Shown: positions 1-5,422, counted from the first letter of the stretch. The stretch is 6,160 bases of DNA from Deltaproteobacteria bacterium (GCA_031267005.1 JAIRZX010000228.1:1-6160); one strand, 5' to 3'. Numbers and translations: made by a program. Notes: generated from the sequence alone by a model not told the origin.

Positions 1-578
1 TCAACTTTGATCTGCGTATAAAATTTCTGCATTATGTTCCGCGTATCGGAAAGCAATTTCTGATCATAAGTAAACTTGTCCCTGCCGACAAGGTTTATGA
101 CGGGGGCGTCGTACTCATCAATAAGGAGGACTGCCTTTTGGCCGCTCTCCTCATGGACGTCCCGAATAAGACGAGAAAAGGCGTTAGCGCAATTAACACC
201 GTGCAAGGATACTTGATGTCGTTTGGCAACAATTCCAAGACGATCCATAATTAGGGCTTGCAAGGTTTCCTTGCTGTCGCCGCCAGCCACAGCGGACATG
301 TCCATCCTGATGACAGGGCAGGTTAAAAAATTTGGGGAGCACATTTCTTTTTCAGCCGCGAGTCCCTGGAAAAGATCTTTGCGTCCCGAGTAGAAGGCAT
401 CGAGCGTATCCACAGTAAGGGACTTGCCGAAACGGCGGGGACGGGCGCAAAAGATGAATTTGCCGGCTTTCTCAAGGTCGGCGATATATTCCGTCTTGTC
501 AACGTAGACTGCCTGTTTTTCCCTAAGGTCTTCAAAGTCTGCCAGTCCAATGGGAAGAACGGGTAAATCCTTGGTCAT
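1..578 (-). CDS. AAA-ATPase-like / PD-(D/E)XK nuclease family protein, N-terminal part (runs off left edge)
   Basis: The reading frame is open from an ATG at 576-578 to the left edge, giving 192 codons with no stop. The start, MTKDLPVLPIGLADFEDLRE followed by YVDKTEYI, is typical of the large AAA-ATPase-like family (Pfam AAA-ATPase_like). Family members usually have about 500-560 residues and end in a PD-(D/E)XK nuclease-like domain, which would lie outside the window. The P-loop is the family's RPRRFGKS form (residues 46-53), with Lys52 and Ser53 as nucleotide-binding residues. A Walker B strand AVLLIDEYDAPV spans residues 149-160 (Asp154, Glu155). The biological role of the family is not established; these genes are often multi-copy and patchily distributed, which suggests defence or mobile-element links. 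The ribosome-binding site is weak (GGAA about 10 nt upstream). An in-frame TTG at 606-608 is a possible alternative start, with no better site. Base composition is visibly less GC-rich than in the genes above 1626, consistent with horizontal acquisition. Confidence 0.85.
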   Translation of the reverse strand, partial: MTKDLPVLPIGLADFEDLREKQAVYVDKTEYIADLEKAGKFIFCARPRRFGKSLTVDTLDAFYSGRKDLFQGLAAEKEMCSPNFLTCPVIRMDMSAVAGGDSKETLQALIMDRLGIVAKRHQVSLHGVNCANAFSRLIRDVHEESGQKAVLLIDEYDAPVINLVGRDKFTYDQKLLSDTRNIMQKFYTQIKV

Positions 579-639
579 TTGGTGCGCATTCCGGCTTTGG
601 GCCTTCAAGATAGTTGAGGCGTAAGAATTGCCCAGTCAA

Positions 640-668
640 TTTATACAACATTCTTGATTTCAGATCAA
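640..668 (-). promoter_or_regulatory. sigma70-like promoter for the AAA-ATPase-like gene
   Basis: On the minus strand a -35 box TTGATC (663-668) lies exactly 17 bp from a -10 box TATAAA (640-645). These match the consensus at 4 of 6 and 5 of 6 positions. The predicted transcription start, near 633, would leave a leader of about 55 nt before the ATG at 578. The element lies in the most AT-rich stretch of the window. This is a sequence match only; no activator or operator site is obvious beside it. Confidence 0.5.
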
Positions 669-881
669 TTCTTCGATTTATTTCTTTTCGGCGTTGCAAC
701 CCCAAGGTCGGAATAAAGCCAGCCCGGATAACGCGCTGCCGAAGTCCTCGGTTTCGGACGGACCGGAAACGACGGACCTTATGCCGCCAATGCTTGGAGG
801 ATTGGCAACTGGCCGTCTTCAAGCCCGGGACTGCCGCGGCCAGCGTGGACTCCTCTTCTGCCTTCAAGGCAAACAAACAGG

Positions 882-916
882 TGCCGCTCGAGGAGCGGCA
901 TTTACCGCTACGCGGT
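882..916. repeat. Two adjacent hairpins with a competing third pairing
   Basis: TGCCGCTC (882-889) pairs perfectly with GAGCGGCA (893-900) across a 3-nt loop. ACCGC (904-908) pairs with GCGGT (912-916) across TAC. A third, mutually exclusive stem can form between CCGCT/AGCGG segments spanning the two. A short T-rich stretch (cttttcc, from 921) follows on the plus strand, so a weak plus-strand terminator is one reading and a REP-like palindromic element is another. Only one copy is seen in this window. Confidence 0.4.
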
Positions 917-1107
917 TAGGCTTTTCCTCAGGACGTCAAGAAGAAGGAAGGGAAACTCTTCGCAGGGATCGGCCCAGAGCCGGCGGGGAAGCGCCTCGAG
1001 GAAAGTGCTCCCTGGGCATGTCCAGCGAGGGAAAACCCGCCGACAGCTCCAAGGAGCACCAAGGACCTCCGAGGACGACCGGGGACCTCTCCGCGCCCGC
1101 CCATGCG

Positions 1108-1121
1108 GTTCGCGGGCGAAC
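1108..1121. repeat. Short perfect inverted repeat
   Basis: GTTCGC (1108-1113) and GCGAAC (1116-1121) form a 6-bp inverted repeat with a 2-bp centre. It is short enough to be chance in GC-rich DNA and could equally be a protein-binding dyad. No gene start lies nearby to explain it. Confidence 0.25.
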
Positions 1122-1513
1122 TCGCGCTCGGCAACGCCTCAACTTTCAAGCTTACGGGGCGGGTCCCGCGCAAGCGGCGAGACGCGATCCCCGGCTGGCC
1201 CGGCGGCCCGCCCTCGATGGTCGAACACGAGTGCAGCAAGGACGCAGAATCAGATTCCCCGCATGGCAAAAGCTTCCCGGACGTTACCCGCTCCCGCCGC
1301 ACGGACGGTCGGGCCTGGCGGTTGCTCCCCCCTCTCCTGCACCGGGGACGGCGTAAGCGGCGACGGGACGCCCTCCCGCGTCTTCGATGTCGCGGCGGGG
1401 GGGGCCGACAAGCGCGGCATGCGCTCCCCCGTCGGCTCGAGGGGGCGGGATAGAATCGCTGGAAATGCTTGCGGGCTTGCCGTTTAAGAAGATCGGGGCT
1501 CCTAGGCGCGGTC

Positions 1514-1554
1514 GGGCTGGGGCTGGAGGAGGGGAGAGGGGGGGCGGATGAGGG
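1514..1554 (+). other. G-rich tract with G-quadruplex potential
   Basis: On the plus strand there are five separate runs of at least three G: 1514-1516, 1519-1522, 1531-1534, 1538-1544 and 1552-1554, with spacers of 2-8 nt. This fits a loose G-quadruplex pattern. Read-through transcripts of the trmD cluster would carry the C-rich complement. No gene overlaps it convincingly, and its function, if any, is unknown. Confidence 0.35.
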
Positions 1555-1589
1555 AGCGGAAAGCCTGAAAGTCACGAGGGCTCGACGTT

Positions 1590-1626
1590 AGGGAAGAACG
1601 GGAGCCCGGCTGGGGGGGGCGGGCTC
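1590..1626 (-). terminator. Possible intrinsic terminator at the end of trmD
   Basis: On the minus strand GAGCCCG (1626-1620) pairs with CGGGCTC (1608-1602) around a C-rich loop. The pairing overlaps the last base of the trmD stop codon, and a pyrimidine-rich tail (CCGTTCTTCCCT) follows. The stem is perfect over 7 bp, but the tail has interrupted rather than continuous T, so it is a weak or Rho-assisted candidate. It marks the likely 3' end of the rpsP-khpA-rimM-trmD transcript. Confidence 0.4.
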
Positions 1627-2366
1627 TACCCGGCGTCCCCTTCGGGGCTACCGGGCGGTTCGCGTCCGGTTTCGGGCGAGGCCATGTCGGGGTCCAGGAG
1701 ATCCGGCCTCCCGGCCCTGGTTAGCCTGTGCGCTTCCCTGCGGCGGTATAGATCTATCTCCCGGTGGTTCCCGGAGAGGAGAACCTCCGGAACCGCGAGC
1801 CCGCGGAAGACCCGGGGCCGCGTGTAGAGCGGGGCCCCCAGGAGACCCTCGGAGAAGGTTTCGGACTCCAGGGACTCCTTCTCGCCCAGGAATCCCGGAA
1901 CGAGCCGCGAAACCGCCTCAATGACCGCCATGGCCGGGACCTCGCCGCCGTTCAGGACGTAGTCGCCGACGGAAAGCTCAAGTCCGGGGTACAGCTCGGA
2001 GACCCTCCTGTCCACCCCCCCGTAGCGACCGCAGACCAAAGCCAGCCGGCGCCTGGAAAGAAGCTCGCGGCAAAGGGCCTGGTTGAGGGGCCTGCCCGCG
2101 GGGGTGAGGTGGACTACGAGGGGCGCCGGGCCCCCGGCGGACGAAAGCGAGTCCAACGCCGCGCACAGCGGCCCGGGCATGAGCACCATGCCGGGCCCGC
2201 CGCCGAAGGGACGGTCGTCCGCCGCGCGGTGCCTGCCCTGGGCGAAGCCGCGGACGTCCACTATTTCAACGGTTACGAGCCCCCTCGCCACGGCTTTGGC
2301 CATGAGCGACTCGTTTAAAAAGGACGCGAAAAGGCCGGGAAAGAGCGTCAGGACCTCGAAGCGCAC
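1626..2366 (-). CDS. trmD: tRNA (guanine-N1-)-methyltransferase TrmD
   Basis: TrmD methylates N1 of G37 in tRNAs reading codons such as CUN, CCN and CGG, using S-adenosylmethionine, and prevents +1 frameshifts. It acts in the cytoplasm as a homodimer with a SPOUT trefoil-knot fold. The 246-residue product is of normal length and aligns with E. coli TrmD without gaps through residue 180. Visible motifs are LTLFP (6-10), DDRPFGGGPGM (50-60), VCGRY (111-115), SVGDYVLNGGE (132-142), SRLVPGFLG with Arg154, and the linker and C-terminal block GLLGAPLYTRP (174-184) and VLLSGNHREI (195-204). Two key positions differ: residue 116, Glu in the usual GRYEGID, is Gly (codon GGG at 2019-2021), and residue 169, the catalytic-base Asp in E. 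coli, is Glu. The start is GTG at 2364-2366, 5 nt after the rimM stop, with AGGA at 2376-2379 nine nt upstream. It is the last gene of the cluster. Confidence 0.95.
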   Translation of the reverse strand: MRFEVLTLFPGLFASFLNESLMAKAVARGLVTVEIVDVRGFAQGRHRAADDRPFGGGPGMVLMPGPLCAALDSLSSAGGPAPLVVHLTPAGRPLNQALCRELLSRRRLALVCGRYGGVDRRVSELYPGLELSVGDYVLNGGEVPAMAVIEAVSRLVPGFLGEKESLESETFSEGLLGAPLYTRPRVFRGLAVPEVLLSGNHREIDLYRRREAHRLTRAGRPDLLDPDMASPETGREPPGSPEGDAG

Positions 2367-2371
2367 GGCTT

Positions 2372-3211
2372 CTAGTCCTGGTCCAGGAGGCCCGGGACGT
2401 CTTCCACGACCACCCGCCCTTCCTCGGGGCCGCCCTCGCGTATGAAGCCGTCAGCCCAGGGTATCGCGAAACTGCCGCCGGAGGGCGAGGAGACCGTCAT
2501 CACGGGCGGGCCGCCGTAGTCAGCGAAGCTCTCCACGGTTCCCAGGCTCCTGCCGTCAACGGACACTACCGGGAGGCCGAGGAGATCCGCCTGGTACAGC
2601 TCGTCCTCCTCCGGGGGCGGGAGCGAGCTCCGGGGAACGGAAATGTAAAAGTTCTGGAGGCTCTCGGCTTTCGTGCGGGAGTCCACGCCCTTGAGCTTGA
2701 CGAGTATTCCAGGAGGGGACGGCTTGACCGCAATCACGCTTGCCGGGACGAGACCGTCGCCGTCCGGCGCCTCAAGGCATAAGCGGTTGACGCTGGGAAG
2801 CCTCATGGGTTCCTCGCCGTAAAATTCGACGCGGAGCTCGCCCTGGATCCCGTGGGGGCGGCGCACGCGGCCCAGGCGGATCAAGGGAGGGCGGTCGGCG
2901 GCATGCCCTGGGGCCTCCCCTCCGGTCTCGGCAGGGGCGGCTCCGGCTACGGGTCCGGCTCCAGATCCGAATCCACGTCCAGATCCGACTCCGGATCCAG
3001 ATCCCTGGACAAAGCCGGATCCAGCGGCCGCAACGCCGCAACCGGCCGGCCCGCCGGGAAACTCCCCTCCGCCCGGCGCCGGAGCGCCGTTCCGGGGCTT
3101 TCGGGGGCGCCGTCCCTTCCATGGGGCGGGCCCCCCGGCCGCGGACGGACCGACCGGGGACGGAACGGAGGGATCGCGGGGATCGGCGGGAGCGCGGCTT
3201 TCAGTCATCAT
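2372..3211 (-). CDS. rimM: Ribosome maturation factor RimM with a long disordered N-terminal extension
   Basis: RimM binds S19 and helps mature the 3' head domain of the 30S subunit. The family's usual length is about 165-185 residues; this frame has 279. The RimM barrel starts near residue 110 (LIRLGRVRRPHGIQGELRV), and a PRC-barrel-like domain runs from about residue 203 (ELYQADLLGLPV, then DYGGPPVMTV, FAIPWADGFI, VPGLLDQD). Residues 1-109 are Pro/Gly/Ala/Arg-rich with no fold signal. Residues of about 70-90 are a Gly-X dipeptide run encoded by imperfect hexamers. I keep the start at ATG 3209-3211, though the adjacent ATG at 3206-3208 is better spaced from GGAAA (6 nt). An in-frame TTG at 2882-2884 sits exactly at the domain boundary but has a C-rich upstream stretch with no Shine-Dalgarno match, so I favour translation of the extension. 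There is a 24-nt gap to khpA and 5 nt to trmD, implying one transcript. Confidence 0.88.
   Translation of the reverse strand: MMTESRAPADPRDPSVPSPVGPSAAGGPAPWKGRRPRKPRNGAPAPGGGEFPGGPAGCGVAAAGSGFVQGSGSGVGSGRGFGSGAGPVAGAAPAETGGEAPGHAADRPPLIRLGRVRRPHGIQGELRVEFYGEEPMRLPSVNRLCLEAPDGDGLVPASVIAVKPSPPGILVKLKGVDSRTKAESLQNFYISVPRSSLPPPEEDELYQADLLGLPVVSVDGRSLGTVESFADYGGPPVMTVSSPSGGSFAIPWADGFIREGGPEEGRVVVEDVPGLLDQD
2942..3007. repeat. Imperfect hexanucleotide repeat within the rimM 5' region
   Basis: Eleven consecutive 6-bp units on the plus strand, ten of them beginning TCC (three are TCCAGA, two TCCGGC), occupy this stretch. Read as minus-strand codons, they give alternating Gly-X in the RimM N-terminal extension. 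Because the unit is six bases, gain or loss of whole units would keep frame, so the length may differ among strains. The opposite strand reads as Ser-Arg-like dipeptides, which is a shadow only. Confidence 0.8.
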
Positions 3212-3235
3212 GCGTTTCCGGCCTGCCCACGGCGC

Positions 3236-3487
3236 TCAGTGTGCCTCCTCCGGGGGGAGGGGGTTTACGCTCACGTCGCAACGCCTTCCGGTCTTGGCCG
3301 CGAGAACGGCGTACAGAGCCCGGATGGCCCTAATGGTACGGCCGCGCTTCCCGAAGAGTTCGGGCACGTCGTCCTGGCAGACGCTGATTACCACTACTGG
3401 CCGGTGGCCGGAGGCGTCCAGCGCGACAGAAACGCGGTCGGGACGGGCGGCCAGGCCCTCGGCCAGGTAGCGAGCGAGCCCGGTCAA
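3236..3487 (-). CDS. khpA: KhpA-type KH-domain RNA-binding protein
   Basis: This is a small KH-domain protein of the KhpA (YlqC/UPF0109) family, a cytoplasmic RNA-binding protein that in Gram-positive bacteria pairs with KhpB and affects cell division and RNA regulation. With the start chosen here it has 83 residues, close to the family's usual 75-80. The KH core is seen as VVVISVCQDDVPELFGKRGRTIRAI, given in parts: the strand 31-37, the GKRG loop at 46-49, and the helix beginning RTIRAIRAL at 50-58. I chose TTG at 3485-3487 because it lies 2 nt after the rpsP stop and is preceded at 9 nt by a purine-rich GGAAGAAGAG (3497-3506), and because the longer frame back to 3568 would only read rpsP out of frame. 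It sits in the usual slot between rpsP and rimM and is presumably cotranslated with them. Confidence 0.88.
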   Translation of the reverse strand: MTGLARYLAEGLAARPDRVSVALDASGHRPVVVISVCQDDVPELFGKRGRTIRAIRALYAVLAAKTGRRCDVSVNPLPPEEAH

Positions 3488-3489
3488 GG

Positions 3490-3741
3490 TCAGGCGCTCT
3501 TCTTCCGGCGGTCGGCCCGGATCAGGCTGGCCACGGTGTCGGTAGGCACGGCGCCCTTCTCGAGCCACTTGAAGAGGAGCTCGCGGTCGATGTCCAGCAG
3601 GTAGGGATCGGGTTTGGGGTCGTAGTGGCCTACTATGTCTATGAAGCGGCCGTCGCGCTTGGCCTGGGAGTCGGCGACCACCAGGCGGTAGTAGGGCTTC
3701 TTCTTGCCGCCCAGGCGGGCGAGTCTGATTCTGAGGGCCAT
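3490..3741 (-). CDS. rpsP: 30S ribosomal protein S16
   Basis: S16 is a primary-binding protein of the 30S subunit that contacts the 5' and central domains of 16S rRNA. The 83-residue product is of normal length and shows the family signatures ALRIRLARLGGKKKPYYR (2-19), VVADSQAKRDGRFIDIVGHYDP (21-42, here split by memory into its N-part VVADS and its GRFID/GHYDP part), and a lysine/arginine-rich end. I place the start at ATG 3739-3741 rather than the upstream extension to 3972, because S16 proteins begin at this point and the extension would cross a terminator. AGGAG at 3754-3758 lies 12 nt upstream, a slightly long spacing. It is the first gene of the compact rpsP-khpA-rimM-trmD cluster, and its stop is 2 nt from the khpA start. 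Confidence 0.96.
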   Translation of the reverse strand: MALRIRLARLGGKKKPYYRLVVADSQAKRDGRFIDIVGHYDPKPDPYLLDIDRELLFKWLEKGAVPTDTVASLIRADRRKKSA

Positions 3742-3776
3742 GGAACTTGAAATCTCCTGAGTCTTTGGAAGGCGGT

Positions 3777-3796
3777 CCGGGGCGCGTCGGCCCCGG
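3777..3796 (-). promoter_or_regulatory. GC hairpin in the rpsP leader
   Basis: CCGGGGC (3777-3783) and GCCCCGG (3790-3796) form a perfect 7-bp stem with a 6-nt loop, about 36 nt upstream of the rpsP start and just before its ribosome-binding site. No T tract follows on either strand, so it is not an intrinsic terminator. It could be a leader structure bound by a ribosomal protein or simply a stabilising stem; I have no evidence for regulation beyond its position. Confidence 0.35.
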
Positions 3797-3857
3797 CAGG
3801 GCCTGGGGGAAAACCTAGGCGGCCACATTACACGAAAGCGGCCGGGATTTCCAGAGG

Positions 3858-3885
3858 AAAAAGCCCTCCCGTGGCTCCGGAGGGC
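3858..3885 (-). terminator. Rho-independent terminator downstream of ffh
   Basis: On the minus strand GCCCTCC (3885-3879), a 9-nt loop and GGAGGGC (3869-3863) form a perfect 7-bp GC-rich stem. It is followed directly by TTTTT (3862-3858) and CCTCTGG. This is the clearest intrinsic terminator in the window. It lies about 190 nt below the ffh stop and upstream of the rpsP leader, so it should separate ffh transcription from the ribosomal cluster, wholly or in part. Confidence 0.8.
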
Positions 3886-4076
3886 AACGGGGAGGGCGGG
3901 ATAAAGCGGGAAAAGTCCCAGAAAGGGGCGGGACGGGACGGCTGGAAAGCCTTCGGAGGGGCCCGGGCGCACGGCCGGAAGCCCCAGGACAGGGGGAGGG
4001 CGGGGCCCTGGAATGCGAATAGGGAACGCAGGCGGCCGAAGGGCGGACGGAGGTGCCTGCGGAACGGCCGGGACGG

Positions 4077-5414
4077 CTAGCTCCCGAAGATCTGCCTGAA
4101 GGCGGAGGGGGAGAAGTTGGCGTTTTTCATCTTCCGCAAGACCTGCTTCATCTGTGTGTAGGTCCTGAGCAGGTCGTTCACGTCCCTGACGGTCCTGCCG
4201 GAGCCGCTGGCTATGCGGCGGCGGCGGGAAGCGTCGATGATCTCGGCGTGGTCCTTCTCCTCCTGGGTCATGGAGTCCACCATGGACTCCATCACCTTCA
4301 TCATCTCTTCCGAGGGTTGGGAGGCGGCGAGATTTTTGAGCTTGCCCAGGCCCGGGATCATGCTCAGGACGTTCTGGACGGTGCCGATCTTCTTCATGCG
4401 GGCCATCTGGTCCCGCATGTCCCCGATGGTGAACATCCCCTTCTGGAACTTGGCTGCGTAGGCCTGGGCCTGCTCCTCGTTCAAGGTGTCCTTGGTCTTC
4501 TCGATGAGGGTCAGCACGTCCCCCATGCCGAGGATCATGGAAGCCGTGCGCTCGGGGTGGAAGGGCTCCAGGGCGTCCAGTTTCTCGCCTGTGCCTATGA
4601 ACTTCAGGGGCTTGCCCACGGTGGCGCGCATGCTCATGGCTGCCCCGGCCCGCGCGTCCCCCTCCATCTTGGTGAGGATGATGCCCGTCAGGTTCAGCCG
4701 CTCGTTGAAGTCCCTGGCGATGGTCACGGCCTCCTGGCCGGTCATGGAGTCGGCCACCAGGAGGATCTCGCGGGGCCGCGACCGCTTTTTAATCGCCGAG
4801 AGCTCCTCCATGAGGGCGGAGTCTATGGTGAGCCTGCCCGCCGTGTCTACGAAGACCGTGTCGCAGTTGAGGTTCGAGGCCTCTATCAGCGCCGAGCCCA
4901 CGATGTCCAGCGGGTTCTCGCCCTCCTTGGGGGCGTAGACGGGGGCGCCCACCTCGGTCGCGAGCACGGTCAGCTGGTGCACGGCCGCGGGCCTGGCCAC
5001 GTCGGCGGGCACCAGGTAAGGCCTGCGGCCCTTGTTCCTGACGTACAGCGCGAGCTTGGCCGCCGTGGTGGTCTTGCCCGAGCCCTGGAGCCCCACCATC
5101 ATGACGACGCAGGGGGGCGCGCCCTGGAGATCCAGCTCCTGGTGGGTGGACCCCATGAGTTCGGTAAGTTCCTCGTTGACGATATTGATGGCGTGCTGGC
5201 CGAGGTTCTTGGTGTGGATGTTCTCGATAACTGAGATGCGGTCCTTCACCTTCGCCAGGAAGTTCTTCACCACCTTGTAGTTGACGTCGGCCTCGAGGAG
5301 GGCGCGGCGCACCTCCAGAAGGGATTCGTCCACCGCCGTCTCGGGGAGCTTGCCGCTTTTCCCTGTGAGCTTGTCCAGGGCCCCGGTGATCCTGTCTGTC
5401 AGCTTGTCGAACAA
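4077..5414 (-). CDS. ffh: Signal recognition particle protein Ffh (SRP54 homologue)
   Basis: Ffh binds 4.5S RNA and signal sequences of nascent chains and, with the receptor FtsY, delivers ribosomes to the SecYEG translocon by coupled GTP hydrolysis. The 445-residue product is of full length. The N domain occupies about 1-95. The GTPase domain has G1 GLQGSGKTT (108-116), DVARPAA (138-144; the family more often has a Tyr at 140), G3 DTAGRL (190-195) and G4 TKME (248-251) followed by GDARAG. LGMGDVLTLIEK (295-306) leads into the M domain, whose RNA-binding motif SRRRRIASGSGRTVRDVN (396-413) is intact. The C-terminal tail is short and poor in Met compared with E. coli. G4 normally ends in Asp, and the following loop normally reads ARGG. 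The start is TTG at 5412-5414, chosen for the AGGAG 8 nt upstream and the standard MFDKLTDRI beginning. It is separated from both neighbours by spacers. Confidence 0.96.
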   Translation of the reverse strand: MFDKLTDRITGALDKLTGKSGKLPETAVDESLLEVRRALLEADVNYKVVKNFLAKVKDRISVIENIHTKNLGQHAINIVNEELTELMGSTHQELDLQGAPPCVVMMVGLQGSGKTTTAAKLALYVRNKGRRPYLVPADVARPAAVHQLTVLATEVGAPVYAPKEGENPLDIVGSALIEASNLNCDTVFVDTAGRLTIDSALMEELSAIKKRSRPREILLVADSMTGQEAVTIARDFNERLNLTGIILTKMEGDARAGAAMSMRATVGKPLKFIGTGEKLDALEPFHPERTASMILGMGDVLTLIEKTKDTLNEEQAQAYAAKFQKGMFTIGDMRDQMARMKKIGTVQNVLSMIPGLGKLKNLAASQPSEEMMKVMESMVDSMTQEEKDHAEIIDASRRRRIASGSGRTVRDVNDLLRTYTQMKQVLRKMKNANFSPSAFRQIFGS

Positions 5415-5422
5415 TGCCGTTT

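Larger units (their letters stand above)
579..1625. other. About 1 kb without a convincing gene
   Basis: Several long open frames cross this stretch on both strands, but all are low-complexity Arg/Pro/Ser/Gly-rich translations of GC-rich DNA. None has a recognisable domain or a good start context, so I call none of them. No tRNA or rRNA signature was seen. The left part (to about 700) is AT-rich and holds the promoter for the gene at the left edge. The rest is GC-rich and holds paired hairpins near 882-916, an inverted repeat at 1108-1121, runs of G (8 at 1397-1404, 8 at 1612-1619) and a G-rich tract at 1514-1554. In many Proteobacteria rplS would sit directly below trmD; I could not find it here in any of the frames I read. 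The stretch may be decayed sequence, an insertion scar or a boundary between the housekeeping cluster and acquired DNA. Confidence 0.6.
3742..4076 (-). other. 335-nt spacer between ffh and rpsP (3' UTR, terminator, rpsP leader)
   Basis: No gene is supported here on either strand. From the ffh side it holds a stem CGCAGGC/GCCTGCG (4027-4033 with 4055-4061, 21-nt loop), then GC-rich sequence, the terminator at 3858-3885, and then about 116 nt of rpsP leader. The leader must contain the rpsP promoter if the terminator is efficient. A TGTAAT sequence on the minus strand near 3811-3816 is the best -10 candidate I can see, but its -35 is poor. A perfect GC hairpin lies at 3777-3796. Confidence 0.6.

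Noticed and set aside
532..876. Minus-strand open frame of 114 codons overlapping the start of the AAA-ATPase-like gene
   Set aside because: It is in a different frame from the recognisable gene, crosses that gene's promoter, and has no family resemblance.
694..1356. Plus-strand open frame of 220 codons
   Set aside because: The translation is low complexity with no domain; long open frames are expected by chance in GC-rich DNA.
928..1575. Minus-strand open frame of 215 codons below trmD, considered as a novel gene or decayed rplS
   Set aside because: The translation is Arg/Pro/Ser low complexity with no L19 motifs and no credible start context; it overlaps several equally poor frames on the other strand.
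3488..3568. Longer khpA start at 3568
   Set aside because: The extra 27 codons lie within rpsP in another frame and look like a shadow; the TTG at 3485-3487 has better spacing and family length.
2852..3604. Plus-strand frame with a Ser-Arg repeat resembling an SR-type protein
   Set aside because: The Ser-Arg run is the antisense reading of the hexanucleotide repeat in rimM; the frame crosses rimM and khpA and part of rpsP.
3742..3972. N-terminal extension of S16 to the upstream start at 3972
   Set aside because: It would run through the ffh terminator, has no S16-like sequence, and the ATG at 3739-3741 gives a standard 83-residue S16.
4053..5234. Long plus-strand open frame of 393 codons opposite ffh
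   Set aside because: It is fully antisense to an unmistakable ffh and rich in Gly/His/Leu as expected from the complement of GC-rich codons; no domain is recognisable.
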